Shown: piece after piece, positions 21,397-30,957 of the stretch
Position numbering within the stretch: position 1 is the first letter of the stretch
How the letters are laid out: every line of letters begins with the position of its first letter
Source of the DNA: Salipiger abyssi
GTDB lineage: Bacteria > Pseudomonadota > Alphaproteobacteria > Rhodobacterales > Rhodobacteraceae
Length of the DNA: 64,000 nucleotides
NCBI RefSeq assembly: GCF_001975705.1
Contig: NZ_CP015093.1
Location: 3,418,501-3,482,500 of the forward strand
Reading direction: 5' to 3'
The notes under the pieces: generated by a model
Seen by the model: only the letters and a program-made list of their open reading frames with translations
What the model was told of the DNA's origin: nothing
The model's database searches: none
Made by a program: the position numbers and the translations under genes

Positions 21397-22478
21397 ACAG
21401 CGAATTGCAGATGCAGCTCTGGTCCTCGCTGCCGGTGCCGGCCATCCTGCTGGATGCCGAGGAGCGTATCGCCGACATGAACCCGGCCGCCGAGGGCTTC
21501 ATGAACAATTCGGCGAAATGGCTAATCGGCCAGCCGATCTGGGACCGGCTGGCGGTCGACGCGCCGCTGGAGGAAAGCCTGGCGCGGGCGCGCGAACACG
21601 GCACGCCGCTTTTCGTCAACGATGTGGATGTTGGCACCGGCGCGCGCGCGCCGCTGGTCTGCAACCTCCAGATCGCGCCGGTGCAGAACTATCCCGGCTG
21701 GTTCATCATGCTGATTTCCCCGCGCGAGCTGGCGGGGCGCATGACCCAGAGCCATTCGGTGAAATCCGCCGCGAAATCCGCCATCGGCATGGCCGAGATG
21801 CTGGCGCATGAGATCAAGAACCCGCTCGCCGGCATCACCGGCGCGGCGCAGCTTCTGAGCATGAACCTGTCGAAAGAGGATCTCGAGCTCACCGACCTCA
21901 TCGTCGCCGAGACCCGCCGCATCGTGAAGCTGCTCGAACAGGTCGAGCAGTTCGGCAATCTCTCGGCGCCCGAGAAGAAGCCCGTCAACATCCATGACGT
22001 GCTCGACCGCGCCCGCCGCTCGACCCAGCTCGGCGTCGGCGCGCATATGAAATTCATCGAGGATTACGACCCCTCGCTGCCGCTGGCCTTCGGCGATCCC
22101 GACCAGCTGTTGCAGGTGGTGCTGAACCTCCTGAAGAACGCGGCAGAAGCCGCCGACCCGAAAGAGGGCGGAACGATCCGGCTGCACACGTTCTATGAAC
22201 ATTCCTTCCGGATGCGCCGCGCCGACGGCACCACGCAGAAGCTGCCCCTTCAGGTCGAGGTGATCGACGACGGCCCCGGTCTGCCCGACGACATCAAGGG
22301 CGATGTGTTCGACCCCTTCGTTTCGGGGAAGGAGAACGGCACCGGGCTGGGGCTGGCGCTGGTCTCCAAGATCATCTCGGACCATGACGGCTGGATTTCC
22401 GTGGATTCCGTTCCCGGCCGCACGGTCTTTCGCATTTCGCTTCCGCGCGCCCCGCGCGAGACAGAGGAGAAGAGATAA
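21393..22478 (+). CDS. ntrB: Nitrogen-regulation sensor kinase NtrB
   Basis: A 361-residue soluble histidine kinase. An N-terminal PAS domain (residues about 8-110) is followed by the phosphorylated His139 in [12 protein letters not shown], an N box LLKNAAEA, and ATP-binding motifs DDGPGLPD and GTGLGLALV. It phosphorylates NtrC when nitrogen is limiting and PII is uridylylated. The ATG overlaps the dusB stop (ATGA) and its own stop overlaps ntrC (TAATG). Confidence 0.96.
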   Translation: MNSELQMQLWSSLPVPAILLDAEERIADMNPAAEGFMNNSAKWLIGQPIWDRLAVDAPLEESLARAREHGTPLFVNDVDVGTGARAPLVCNLQIAPVQNYPGWFIMLISPRELAGRMTQSHSVKSAAKSAIGMAEMLAHEIKNPLAGITGAAQLLSMNLSKEDLELTDLIVAETRRIVKLLEQVEQFGNLSAPEKKPVNIHDVLDRARRSTQLGVGAHMKFIEDYDPSLPLAFGDPDQLLQVVLNLLKNAAEAADPKEGGTIRLHTFYEHSFRMRRADGTTQKLPLQVEVIDDGPGLPDDIKGDVFDPFVSGKENGTGLGLALVSKIISDHDGWISVDSVPGRTVFRISLPRAPRETEEKR

Positions 22479-23851
22479 TGGACGGCACGGTTCTAGTCGC
22501 AGACGACGACCGCACGATCCGGACGGTTCTGACCCAGGCGCTGACCCGCGCGGGCTGCAAGGTGCATGCCACCAGTTCGCTGACCACGCTGATGCGCTGG
22601 GTCGGCGAGGGCAAGGGCGACGTGGTGATCTCCGACGTGGTCATGCCCGACGGCAACGGGCTCGAGATGCTGCCCAAGATCCATCAGGACCGGCCCGATC
22701 TGCCGGTGATCGTGATCTCGGCGCAGAACACCATCATGACGGCGATCCAGGCGGCCGAGGCCGAGGCCTACGATTACCTGCCCAAGCCCTTCGACCTGCC
22801 GGACCTGATGAAGCGCACCGCCAAGGCGCTCGACAATCGCAACCGCGCGCCCAAGCGCGACGAGGTGGCGACGATCGGCGCCGACGGACCGGACGAGCTG
22901 CCGCTGGTGGGCAAGACCCCGGCGATGCAGGCGCTTTACCGCCTCGTGGCGCGGGTGATGAACACCGATCTGCCGGTGCTGATCTCGGGCGAGAGCGGCA
23001 CGGGAAAATCGCTCATCGCCCGCGCGGTGCATGATTTCTCCGACCGCCGCACGCTGCCCTTCATCACCGTGACCGGCGCCGACCTGTCCGATCTCGAAGG
23101 CCCGGCGCGGGTGCTGGCGCGGGTCAAGGGCGGCACGCTTTTGATCGACGAGATCACCGACATCCCCGACGAGATCCAGGCGCGCGTGGTGCGCATGATG
23201 GATATCCCGGGCGAGCATGTGCCGCGCTTCATGGCCACCTCGCAGGGCGATCTGGCCCAGGCGATGGAGGAGGGCCATGTCCGGCAGGATCTCTATTACC
23301 GGCTCTCCGGCGCCACGATCAACGTGCCGAGCCTGCGCGAACGGGTCGAGGATATCGCCCTGCTGACCGAGCATTTCCTCGCCCGCTCCGAGCGCGAGGG
23401 CGCGCCCAAGCGCTGGCTTTCCAAGGATGCCGCCGAGCTTTTCCGCGCCTATAGCTGGCCGGGCAATGTGCGCCAGCTTGAAAACGCCGTGCGCCGGCTC
23501 AGCCTGACCTCGCGCGCCGAAGAGATCAGCCGCTCCGAGGTCGAGGCGGTGCTGGGCAATCAGCCCGATACCGGCCCGATCCTGCGCGGCGGCGATGCCG
23601 AAAAGCTCGGCACCTCGGTGGCCCGCCACCTGCGCCGCTATTTCGACCTGCACGGCAATATGCTGCCGCCGCCGGGGCTCTATGCCCGCATCCTCAAGGA
23701 GGTCGAGGCGCCGTTGATCGAGATCGCGCTCGAGGCCACCGGCGGCAATCAGGCGAAATGCGCCGATCTGCTGGGAATCAATCGCAATACTTTGCGCAAG
23801 AAGATCACCGATCTGGATATTCGCGTGACACGCCGCCGCAAACTGATGTAA
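22478..23851 (+). CDS. ntrC: Response regulator NtrC lacking the GAFTGA loop
   Basis: A 457-residue NtrC. The receiver domain has Asp53 in ISDVVMPDG. The AAA+ domain has GESGTGKS near residues 171-178 and Walker [11 protein letters not shown]. Between them, where NtrC proteins normally have ELFGHEKGAFTGA, this one runs [21 protein letters not shown], so the sigma-54-contacting loop is missing. Rhodobacter capsulatus NtrC has the same loss and activates sigma-70 polymerase. The C-terminal Fis-type helix-turn-helix ([20 protein letters not shown]) is intact. Confidence 0.95.
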   Translation: MDGTVLVADDDRTIRTVLTQALTRAGCKVHATSSLTTLMRWVGEGKGDVVISDVVMPDGNGLEMLPKIHQDRPDLPVIVISAQNTIMTAIQAAEAEAYDYLPKPFDLPDLMKRTAKALDNRNRAPKRDEVATIGADGPDELPLVGKTPAMQALYRLVARVMNTDLPVLISGESGTGKSLIARAVHDFSDRRTLPFITVTGADLSDLEGPARVLARVKGGTLLIDEITDIPDEIQARVVRMMDIPGEHVPRFMATSQGDLAQAMEEGHVRQDLYYRLSGATINVPSLRERVEDIALLTEHFLARSEREGAPKRWLSKDAAELFRAYSWPGNVRQLENAVRRLSLTSRAEEISRSEVEAVLGNQPDTGPILRGGDAEKLGTSVARHLRRYFDLHGNMLPPPGLYARILKEVEAPLIEIALEATGGNQAKCADLLGINRNTLRKKITDLDIRVTRRRKLM

Positions 23852-23962
23852 AAGGGTCACATAGATGTGGCCGCGCTGCTTCGTTTTCGGACGGGGTGGC
23901 GAAGAAGCCACAGGATATGGCGGTCCGCTGCTTCGAGCAGCACATCCTGGTGAGGTATATCT

Positions 23963-26260
23963 GTGGCCACTCGGGCACGGAAATCTATGGCGCGTAGCAT
24001 GACCTGGACGCGGCTGAGCCGTCTGCGGCGTCAGCGGCGGGTGCAGAACGTGGCGACGCTGGGGCTCGTGCTGCTGGGGCCGGTGCTGGCCTTTGCCACC
24101 TTCATGGTGCTGGGGCCGCTCGACAGCGGCAAGGGCACCGAGATGAGCCTGCGGCTCGTGCTGCTGGCCGATCTGGTCTATGTGCTGCTGCTGGCGGCGC
24201 TGGTGCTGTTCCGCGTGGCGCGGATGATCTCGGACCGGCGGGCGCAATCGGCGGGGTCGCGCCTGCACCTGCGGCTCACCGGGGTCTTTGCGCTGATGGC
24301 GCTGCTGCCCACGGTCACCGTCGCGGTTTTTGCGGTGCTCACCATCAATATCGGTCTGGAAACCTGGTTCTCCAGCCGCGTGCAGAACGTGGTGGGCGCC
24401 TCGCTCGCCGCCGCAGAGGCCTATGAGGCCGAGCAGCGTCGCGGGCTGAGTGAGGACGTAGAGGCGCTGGGGCGCTTTCTAGATGCCGCGCGTCGGGCGA
24501 ATTTCGCTTTGGATGACGGGGATATACGGCAGATTCTTCAACAAGGGCAGGGGCAGATCCAGCGCGGGCTGCGCGAGGCCTATGTGATCGACGGCAGCGC
24601 CGAGATCCGCGCCCGGGGCGAGCGCTCCTATCTCTTCGATTATGAACAGCCGACCATCGCCCAGATCGCGCAGGCCGGCGAACAGGGGCTGGTGCTGATC
24701 CCCGATTGGGACAATCACGAACTGCGCGCGCTGGTGCCGCTCGATGCCTTTGCCGACCGCTTCTTGTACGTCAGTCGAGAAGTGGACGGCAACCTCCTGA
24801 ATTTGCTGGATGAAACGCAGGCGACCGCGCAGTTCTACCAGCAGCAGGAAAGCGAACGGGGCCGGCGGCTCTTCGATTTCGCGCTGCTCTATCTGGGCTT
24901 TGCGGTGCTGCTGATCCTCGCCGCCACCTGGCTCGGCCTGTGGTTCGCCGAACGCCTCGCGCGCCCGGTGGGGCGCCTCACCGGCGCGGCGCAGCGGGTC
25001 GGCGGCGGCGATCTCGACGTGCAGGTCATCGAGGACGAAGGCGACGACGAGATCTCCATGCTCGGGCGCTATTTCAACCAGATGACCCGGCAGCTCAAGG
25101 CGCAGCGCGAGACGCTGCTGGAGAACACCCGCCAGATCGAGCGCCGGCAGCGGCTGTTCGATTCCGTGCTGTCTTCGGTCACCTCCGGGGTGGTGGGGCT
25201 CGACGATAGCGGGCGGGTGACCTTCGTGAACCGTTCCGCGGAGCGGTTGCTGGGCTGGCACGAGACCAAATCCGAGCTGCCGATCACCGTCGCGGTGCCG
25301 GAATTCGGCGCGCTGTTCGAAAAGCTGCGCGGCAGCGGGCAGGAGACGGCGCAGGAAGAGGTGAAGGTCAGCCGCGAAGGCCGGCTGGAGCACCTGCTGG
25401 TGCGGCTCTCTGTGCGCCGCCGTCAGGACGGCTCGCTCGAGGGCTATGTGATCGCCTTCGACGACGTGACCGATCTGGTCAGTGCGCAGCGCATGGCGGC
25501 CTGGGGCGACGTGGCGCGCCGCATCGCGCATGAGATCAAGAACCCGCTGACCCCGATCCGGCTCTCGGCGGAGCGCATCAAGCGCAAGTTCGGCCGCATG
25601 GTCGAGGGCGAGGATGCCGAGAAGCTGGGCCAGATGACCGAGGTCATCGTGCGCCAGACCGAGGATCTGCGCCGCATCGTCGACGAGTTCAGCAAGTTCG
25701 CCCGCATGCCCGAGCCCGAGCGCCGGCCCGAGGACGTGGTGGCGCTGCTGCGCGGCGCGGCGCTGTTGCAGGAGACCGGGCAGCCGGATGTGCGTTTTGT
25801 CATCGACCTGCCGGAGGTGGAGATGCCCGCCGAGCTCGACGCCACCATGATCGGCCAGGCGTTGACGAACCTCATCAAGAACGCCGGAGAGGCCATTGAA
25901 TCGCTTCAGGAAAAAGGCGTGCCAGAGGGCTATGTTCCAGAGATCCGCGTGAGCCTTGTCGAAGAGGACGGGCGCGCGCTGATCCGCATCATGGACAATG
26001 GCATCGGCCTGCCGGAGGACCGCGCGCGGCTCTTCGAACCCTATGTGACCACCCGCGACAAGGGCACCGGGCTCGGCCTGCCCATCGTGAAGAAGATCAT
26101 CGAGGAGCATGGCGGCAGCCTTGCCCTTGAGGATGCGCCGCTATTCGACGGCGCCACCCATGCCGGCGCGATGGCGGTGATCCGCCTGCCGCTCGGGCTC
26201 ACGCCGGCACGGTCGAGCCATATGAACAGAGTGATTTCAGAACTAGAGGGGCAGACATGA
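23963..26260 (+). CDS. ntrY: Membrane sensor kinase NtrY
   Basis: A 765-residue histidine kinase with membrane helices near residues 28-50, 60-84, 100-125 and 305-330, a HAMP domain after the last, a PAS domain around 400-500, phosphorylatable His523 in [14 protein letters not shown], and ATPase motifs DNGIGLPEDR and GTGLGLPIV. GTG 23963 is chosen because GGTGAGG lies eight bases upstream; the ATG at 23987 has no such site. It pairs with NtrX, which overlaps it by four bases. In other alphaproteobacteria NtrYX responds to nitrogen, oxygen or redox state. Confidence 0.94.
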   Translation: MATRARKSMARSMTWTRLSRLRRQRRVQNVATLGLVLLGPVLAFATFMVLGPLDSGKGTEMSLRLVLLADLVYVLLLAALVLFRVARMISDRRAQSAGSRLHLRLTGVFALMALLPTVTVAVFAVLTINIGLETWFSSRVQNVVGASLAAAEAYEAEQRRGLSEDVEALGRFLDAARRANFALDDGDIRQILQQGQGQIQRGLREAYVIDGSAEIRARGERSYLFDYEQPTIAQIAQAGEQGLVLIPDWDNHELRALVPLDAFADRFLYVSREVDGNLLNLLDETQATAQFYQQQESERGRRLFDFALLYLGFAVLLILAATWLGLWFAERLARPVGRLTGAAQRVGGGDLDVQVIEDEGDDEISMLGRYFNQMTRQLKAQRETLLENTRQIERRQRLFDSVLSSVTSGVVGLDDSGRVTFVNRSAERLLGWHETKSELPITVAVPEFGALFEKLRGSGQETAQEEVKVSREGRLEHLLVRLSVRRRQDGSLEGYVIAFDDVTDLVSAQRMAAWGDVARRIAHEIKNPLTPIRLSAERIKRKFGRMVEGEDAEKLGQMTEVIVRQTEDLRRIVDEFSKFARMPEPERRPEDVVALLRGAALLQETGQPDVRFVIDLPEVEMPAELDATMIGQALTNLIKNAGEAIESLQEKGVPEGYVPEIRVSLVEEDGRALIRIMDNGIGLPEDRARLFEPYVTTRDKGTGLGLPIVKKIIEEHGGSLALEDAPLFDGATHAGAMAVIRLPLGLTPARSSHMNRVISELEGQT

Positions 26261-27675
26261 GCGATATTCTGATCGTGGACGACGAGCGCGACATTCGCGA
26301 GCTGATCGGCGACATCCTCGAGGACGAGGGCTACACCACGCGGCTGGCGGCGAATTCGACCGAGGCGATGACAGAGGTCAATGCCGAACCCCCCGGGCTG
26401 CTGATCCTCGACATCTGGCTGAAGGACAGCAAGATGGACGGGATCGACATCCTCAAGACCGTCAAGCGCGACAATCCCGATATCCCGATCATCATCATCT
26501 CGGGCCACGGCAATATCGAGATCGCGGTCGCGGCGATCAAGCAGGGCGCCTATGACTTCATCGAAAAGCCCTTCAATATCGACCAGTTGCTGGTGGTGAT
26601 CCGGCGCGCGATGGAGACCTCGCAGCTGCGGCGAGAGAACAGTCAGCTCAAGCGGCGCGAGACCGAGGTGGCGCAGATGGTGGGCGAAAGCGCCGCGTTC
26701 CGCGCGCTGGTCAGCCAGCTCGACAAGGTGACGAAATCCAATGGACGCGTGATGCTCACCGGGCCCGCGGGCAGCGGCAAGGAGGTGGCGGCGCGCTACA
26801 TCCATGCCCATTCCGGCCGTGCGCAGGGGCCGTTCGTGACGGTGAACTGCGCCGGCGTCGCGCCCGAGACCATGGAAGAGGTGCTGTTCGGTCGCGAGAC
26901 GCCCGAGCGCGGCATCGAACCGGGGCTGCTGGAGCAGGCGCATGGCGGCGTGGTCTATTTCGACGAGGTCGCCGACATGCCGCTCGGCACCCAGTCCAAG
27001 ATCCTGCGCGTGCTGGTCGACCAGAGCTTTACCCGCGTCGGCGGCGCCGACAAGGTGCGGGTCGATCTGCGGGTGATCTCCTCGACCAACCGCGATCTCG
27101 ACGAGGAAATCGCGGCGGGCCGCTTCCGTCAGGAGCTTTATCACCGGCTCAACGTGGTGCCGATCGCGGTGCCCTCGCTGGAGGACCGCCGCGAGGATAT
27201 TCCGATGCTCGCCGGCTATTTCATCGAGGCCTGCAACAAGTCGCAGGGCCTGCCGGTGCGGCCGCTTTCCGAGGATGCGATTGCGCTGATGCAGACGATG
27301 ATCTGGCCGGGCAATGTGCGCCAGCTCAAGAACCTGGTGGAGCGGGTGCTGATTTTGGGCGAGGGCACTGGCCCCATCGAGGCGCGCGAGCTGCCGCAGG
27401 AGGCGCCCGCGGGTGGCGACGAAGAGGGGCGCGTGGTGCTTTCGGGCACGCTGGCGACCCTGCCGCTGCGCGAGGCGCGCGAGGCCTTCGAGCGGGAATA
27501 TCTGCTCACCCAGATCAACCGGTTCGGCGGCAATATCTCGCGCACTGCGGCCTTTGTCGGCATGGAGCGCTCGGCGCTGCACCGCAAGCTGAAATCGCTG
27601 GGCGTGGTGACCGGCTCGAAATCCGGCGGGCGCATCGCCTATGTGGACGAGGATCATGTTCAGCAGGCGGGGTGA
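26257..27675 (+). CDS. ntrX: Response regulator NtrX
   Basis: A 472-residue NtrC-family regulator. The receiver has Asp52 (LLILDIWLKD). The AAA+ domain has GPAGSGKE and VVYFDEVADMP. In place of the GAFTGA loop it has LFGRETPERGIEPG, which is usual for alphaproteobacterial NtrX, so sigma-54 activation is unlikely. The C-terminal helix-turn-helix (NISRTAAFVGMERSALHRKL) is intact. The ATGA overlap couples it to ntrY, and the lipoprotein gene begins inside its 3' end. Confidence 0.95.
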   Translation: MSDILIVDDERDIRELIGDILEDEGYTTRLAANSTEAMTEVNAEPPGLLILDIWLKDSKMDGIDILKTVKRDNPDIPIIIISGHGNIEIAVAAIKQGAYDFIEKPFNIDQLLVVIRRAMETSQLRRENSQLKRRETEVAQMVGESAAFRALVSQLDKVTKSNGRVMLTGPAGSGKEVAARYIHAHSGRAQGPFVTVNCAGVAPETMEEVLFGRETPERGIEPGLLEQAHGGVVYFDEVADMPLGTQSKILRVLVDQSFTRVGGADKVRVDLRVISSTNRDLDEEIAAGRFRQELYHRLNVVPIAVPSLEDRREDIPMLAGYFIEACNKSQGLPVRPLSEDAIALMQTMIWPGNVRQLKNLVERVLILGEGTGPIEARELPQEAPAGGDEEGRVVLSGTLATLPLREAREAFEREYLLTQINRFGGNISRTAAFVGMERSALHRKLKSLGVVTGSKSGGRIAYVDEDHVQQAG

Positions 27676-28276
27676 GCGGCGGCATCTGCGCGCAGTTGCG
27701 CTGAGCATGCTGATCGCGGCGCTGGCGGGATGTTCGGCGCCGGTGGTCTCGACCCAGGCCTCGGAGACAAGCGCGAGCGCCAGCGCACAGGAGGCGCGGA
27801 TTGCCGAGGTCGCGGCGGAGCTGCGCGCGCTGGGGCCAGGGGTCGACCCGGCAGAGGCGGAACGCGCGGCGCGCATCGCTGTGTTGAAGCCGCTCGACTG
27901 GGCGCGCGAATGGCGCGTGGTCGATCCGCCGCTGGTGCATAATTTCAAGGTGGTGAACGGGTTCCGCGACAAGGGCGTCTGCCAGGACTGGGCCGATGCG
28001 CTGGAGATCGCGCTGCATGCGGAGGGCTTCCGCACGCTGGAGCTGCACCGGGCCATCGCCAATGCCCGCAATCTCAGCCTCGAACACGCGACCGTGGTGG
28101 TCACCGCGCGCGGCCAGAACTGGGAGCAGGGGCTGATCCTCGATCCCTGGCGTCTGGGGCAGGGCCGGCTCTGGTCGGCGCGGGTGCAGGAGGATCCGCG
28201 CTACATCTGGGAATCGCGCGAGGCGGTACGGGCCTGGCATCGCGACTGGAAGGCGCGCACGCCGGCAGCGGGCTAG
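27656..28276 (+). CDS. Lipoprotein with a possible transglutaminase-like Cys-His-Asp triad
   Basis: A 206-residue protein with a lipobox LAGC (Cys26) after a basic, hydrophobic signal peptide. The mature part has Cys109 in KGVCQDWADAL, His144 in LEHATVVV and Asp163 in LILDPWR. This order and spacing (35 and 19 residues) fit the transglutaminase-like/papain-like fold (GxC, then HxxhxV, then DxW). That assignment is my inference; I do not recognise a named family. The start at 27656 lies 20 bases inside ntrX, after GGACGAGG; an ATG at 27641 is also possible. It sits between ntrX and hfq. Confidence 0.75.
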   Translation: MFSRRGERRHLRAVALSMLIAALAGCSAPVVSTQASETSASASAQEARIAEVAAELRALGPGVDPAEAERAARIAVLKPLDWAREWRVVDPPLVHNFKVVNGFRDKGVCQDWADALEIALHAEGFRTLELHRAIANARNLSLEHATVVVTARGQNWEQGLILDPWRLGQGRLWSARVQEDPRYIWESREAVRAWHRDWKARTPAAG

Positions 28277-28443
28277 CGCGCTCCGCGCCGTCCTGCCTGC
28301 CGCGCGGGCAGTGAGCGGCACGCCGCCCGGCTTTCGGGCAGCGACCGGATTTTTGCACTGGAAGTTCCGGAACCCGCGATACATACTCGGCCGGAAGAGG
28401 GAAAGCCGCAAAGCGGCAAAAGGCAAGAACAAAGGCAATTTCA
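28277..28443 (+). promoter_or_regulatory. hfq leader and probable promoter region
   Basis: This 167-base gap separates the lipoprotein gene from hfq and contains TTGCAC at 28353-28358 and an AT-rich TACATACT about 20 bases further. The spacing is poor for a housekeeping promoter, so I cannot define the start. AAAGGC precedes the hfq ATG. hfq may have its own transcript as well as read-through from the ntr operon. Confidence 0.35.
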
Positions 28444-28683
28444 ATGGCTTCGGACAGACAAAACCTTCAGGACGCGTTTCTCAACCATGTCCGCAAAACC
28501 AAGGTTCCGGTCACTGTATTCCTCATCAACGGCGTGAAATTGCAGGGTGTCATCACCTGGTTCGACAATTTCTGCGTGCTTCTGCGCCGCGACGGGCAGT
28601 CGCAGCTGGTCTACAAGCATGCGATTTCGACGATCATGCCGTCGCAGCCGATCAACCTGTATGACGGCGACGGCAGCGATTGA
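28444..28683 (+). CDS. hfq: RNA chaperone Hfq
   Basis: A 79-residue Sm-like protein with Sm1 ([20 protein letters not shown]) and Sm2 ([12 protein letters not shown]) motifs. Hfq hexamers pair small RNAs with mRNAs. The short C-terminal tail ([13 protein letters not shown]) is typical for alphaproteobacteria. The stop overlaps the start of hflX, matching the conserved hfq-hflX order. Confidence 0.98.
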   Translation: MASDRQNLQDAFLNHVRKTKVPVTVFLINGVKLQGVITWFDNFCVLLRRDGQSQLVYKHAISTIMPSQPINLYDGDGSD

Positions 28684-29954
28684 AGGAACACGCAACGCAT
28701 GTGACCCGCGCCTGGGTCCTGCATCCTGACATCCGCTCGGATCGCGACCGACGCGATGCCGAGATGGCTCTGGAAGAGGCGATGGCGCTGGCTGCCGCGC
28801 TCCCCGACCTGGAGGTCGCGGGGGGTATTGTCGTGCCGTTGCGCGATCCGCACCCGGGCACGCTCTTCGGCTCCGGCAAGATCGCCGAGCTGAAGGCGCA
28901 GCTCGAGGAGGACGAGATCGAGCTGGTGCTGGTCGACGGGCCGGTGACGCCGGTGCAGCAGCGCAATCTGGAAAAGGAATGGGGCGTTAAGCTGCTCGAC
29001 CGGACCGGGCTGATCCTCGAGATCTTCTCCGACCGGGCGGCGACGCGCGAGGGCGTGTTGCAGGTCGAGATGGCGGCGCTTTCCTATCAGCGCACGCGGC
29101 TGGTGCGGGCCTGGACCCACCTTGAGCGTCAGCGCGGGGGGCTGGGCTTTGTCGGCGGCCCCGGCGAGACGCAGATCGAGGCGGACCGGCGCGCCATCGA
29201 CGAACAGCTCGTGCGGCTGCGCCGGCAGCTCGATAGGGTGGTCAAGACCCGCGATCTGCACCGCAAGGCGCGCGCCAAGGTGCCGTATCCCATCGTCGCG
29301 CTGGTGGGCTATACCAACGCGGGAAAATCCACGCTGTTCAACCGGCTGACCGGCGCCGAGGTGATGGCCAAGGACATGCTCTTTGCCACGCTCGACCCGA
29401 CCATGCGGGCGGTGCGGCTGCCCACGGGAATCGAGGTGATCCTGTCGGACACGGTGGGGTTCATCTCTGACCTGCCGACCGAGCTGGTGGCCGCCTTCCG
29501 CGCCACGCTCGAAGAGGTGCTGGCGGCCGATATCATCCTGCATGTGCGCGATATCTCGCATCCCAATACCGAGGAGCAGGCGCGCGATGTCGCGGCGATC
29601 CTGAGCTCTCTGGGCGTGCGCGAGGAGGTGCCGCTGCTGGAGATCTGGAACAAGACCGACCGGCTGGAGCCGGAGGCGCGCGCGGCGGTCGCAACGCGGG
29701 CCGAGCGCGAGGAGACGGTCTTTGCGGTCTCGGCGCTGACCGGCGACGGGCTCGACCCGATGTTGCAGGCGGTGACCGGGCGGCTTCAGGGCGAGACCGT
29801 GGAAGAGGCGCTGGTGCTGGGCTTCGACGACGGGCGCCGGCGGTCCTGGCTCTTCGGCAAGGGGCTGGTGCAGGACGAGCGTCAAGAGGAGGACGGGTTC
29901 CACCTCACAGTGCGCTGGTCGGCGAAGGATCGGGCGCAGTTCGAAACGCTCTGA
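28680..29954 (+). CDS. hflX: Ribosome-associated GTPase HflX
   Basis: A 424-residue GTPase that splits stalled or stressed ribosomes. The N-terminal HflX domain contains [12 protein letters not shown] and [14 protein letters not shown] glycine-rich linker [15 protein letters not shown] leads to the G domain with Walker [16 protein letters not shown] and NKTD. The start is uncertain: the TTG at 28680 overlaps the hfq stop (TTGA), while GTG 28701 would give a product seven residues shorter. It ends just before a double-hairpin element. Confidence 0.94.
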   Translation: MKEHATHVTRAWVLHPDIRSDRDRRDAEMALEEAMALAAALPDLEVAGGIVVPLRDPHPGTLFGSGKIAELKAQLEEDEIELVLVDGPVTPVQQRNLEKEWGVKLLDRTGLILEIFSDRAATREGVLQVEMAALSYQRTRLVRAWTHLERQRGGLGFVGGPGETQIEADRRAIDEQLVRLRRQLDRVVKTRDLHRKARAKVPYPIVALVGYTNAGKSTLFNRLTGAEVMAKDMLFATLDPTMRAVRLPTGIEVILSDTVGFISDLPTELVAAFRATLEEVLAADIILHVRDISHPNTEEQARDVAAILSSLGVREEVPLLEIWNKTDRLEPEARAAVATRAEREETVFAVSALTGDGLDPMLQAVTGRLQGETVEEALVLGFDDGRRRSWLFGKGLVQDERQEEDGFHLTVRWSAKDRAQFETL

Positions 29955-29962
29955 GCGGGGCC

Positions 29963-30005
29963 AAGCGTTTTTGAAAACGCTTGCAAATTCCTTGGAAGGA
30001 ATTTG
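29963..30005. repeat. Tandem double-hairpin element, copy B1
   Basis: Two adjoining perfect hairpins: AAGCGTTTT/AAAACGCTT at 29963-29982, then CAAATTCCTT/AAGGAATTTG at 29984-30005. The element lies between the convergent stops of hflX and the kinase-like gene. Copies B2 (47106) and B3 (53745) keep the two-hairpin layout while stem bases change in pairs. It may also act as a bidirectional terminator. Confidence 0.8.
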
Positions 30006-30012
30006 TGGCGCC

Positions 30013-30957
30013 TCAGGCGAAGAGCGGCGCTTCGGCGGCCAGGATTTCGCGCGCGGCAAGGTAGCGTGCGCTCTGCCGCAACGACGGCGCGTCCGGCGTG
30101 GCGGCCCAGATCCCCAGCGCAAAGAGCCTCTGCAGGACAAGCGACACCTGCGGGTCGGTTCCGGTCTCGCCATAGCCGCGACGCAGCGCCTCGGCGCTGC
30201 GGTGGAGATCTTCCGCTGTGCCCGGCTGCGCCATGGCATCGACGAGCAGCGCCACCAGATCGCGCAGCGGCTCGTCCGGCCTGTCATTCTCGAAATCGAG
30301 CCCGACCAGCCCGGTGTCCGTGGCGACGAGATTCGACAGGTGCAGGTCGCGATGGGTCACCGCGCGCCGTGCCGGCCTGCCGCGCAGTTCCAGGGCCAGC
30401 GCCTCCAGCGCCGCCACCTCGGCACGAAACGCCGCGATCTCGGGGATGGCGCGCTTGCCCTCCGCATGCCAGCCGAGCAGCCGGTGCAGCCAGGCGATCT
30501 GGCCCTTGGGCCGGAACGGATGCGCCTCGGCGCTCAGATCATGCAGCGCCGCCAGCCAGCGCCCGGCGTCTTCAAGCCGCGCTCTGGCCTCATCGGCGCT
30601 CAGATGCGGCCAGAGCGCGGCGAGGCTCGGTCCGTCCGCATAGGTCATGCCCAGCACCAGCCGCGCCTCATCGAAGAACAGCACGTCTGGCGCCCGACCG
30701 GGCAGGGCGCCGGCCACCGCCGCCTGCCGCGCCGCCTGGGCGCGGGCCTTCTCGGCCCCGGCGGGGGCGAAGACCTTGACCGTCAGCCGCTCTTCGGGAT
30801 GGGCCGCGCAAAAGACCTGTGCGCGCAGCGGCTTGTCGATGTTCTTGAGACAGCCCAGCCCGTAATCGCGCCCGGGCCGCCGCTCCGCCAGCGCCGCGCG
30901 GGCCAGCGCCCGCGCCTCGGGCTTGTCGAGATGCGTGGCGCCGGCGGGGCCGGTCAT
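30013..30957 (-). CDS. Aminoglycoside phosphotransferase/choline-kinase-fold protein
   Basis: A 314-residue kinase-fold protein with the catalytic loop THRDLHLSNL (Brenner motif HxDxxxxN) and the metal-binding GLDFEND. Family members phosphorylate small molecules such as choline, homoserine or aminoglycosides. The substrate here is not identifiable and resistance should not be assumed. It overlaps the penicillin-acylase-type gene by four bases (ATGA), so the two likely act together. Confidence 0.82.
   Translation of the reverse strand: MTGPAGATHLDKPEARALARAALAERRPGRDYGLGCLKNIDKPLRAQVFCAAHPEERLTVKVFAPAGAEKARAQAARQAAVAGALPGRAPDVLFFDEARLVLGMTYADGPSLAALWPHLSADEARARLEDAGRWLAALHDLSAEAHPFRPKGQIAWLHRLLGWHAEGKRAIPEIAAFRAEVAALEALALELRGRPARRAVTHRDLHLSNLVATDTGLVGLDFENDRPDEPLRDLVALLVDAMAQPGTAEDLHRSAEALRRGYGETGTDPQVSLVLQRLFALGIWAATPDAPSLRQSARYLAAREILAAEAPLFA

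Noticed and set aside
29955..30060. Short frames containing QIPSKEF-like peptides at double-hairpin elements
   Set aside because: These peptides are translations of the palindromic repeat itself and recur at each copy; they are not protein motifs.
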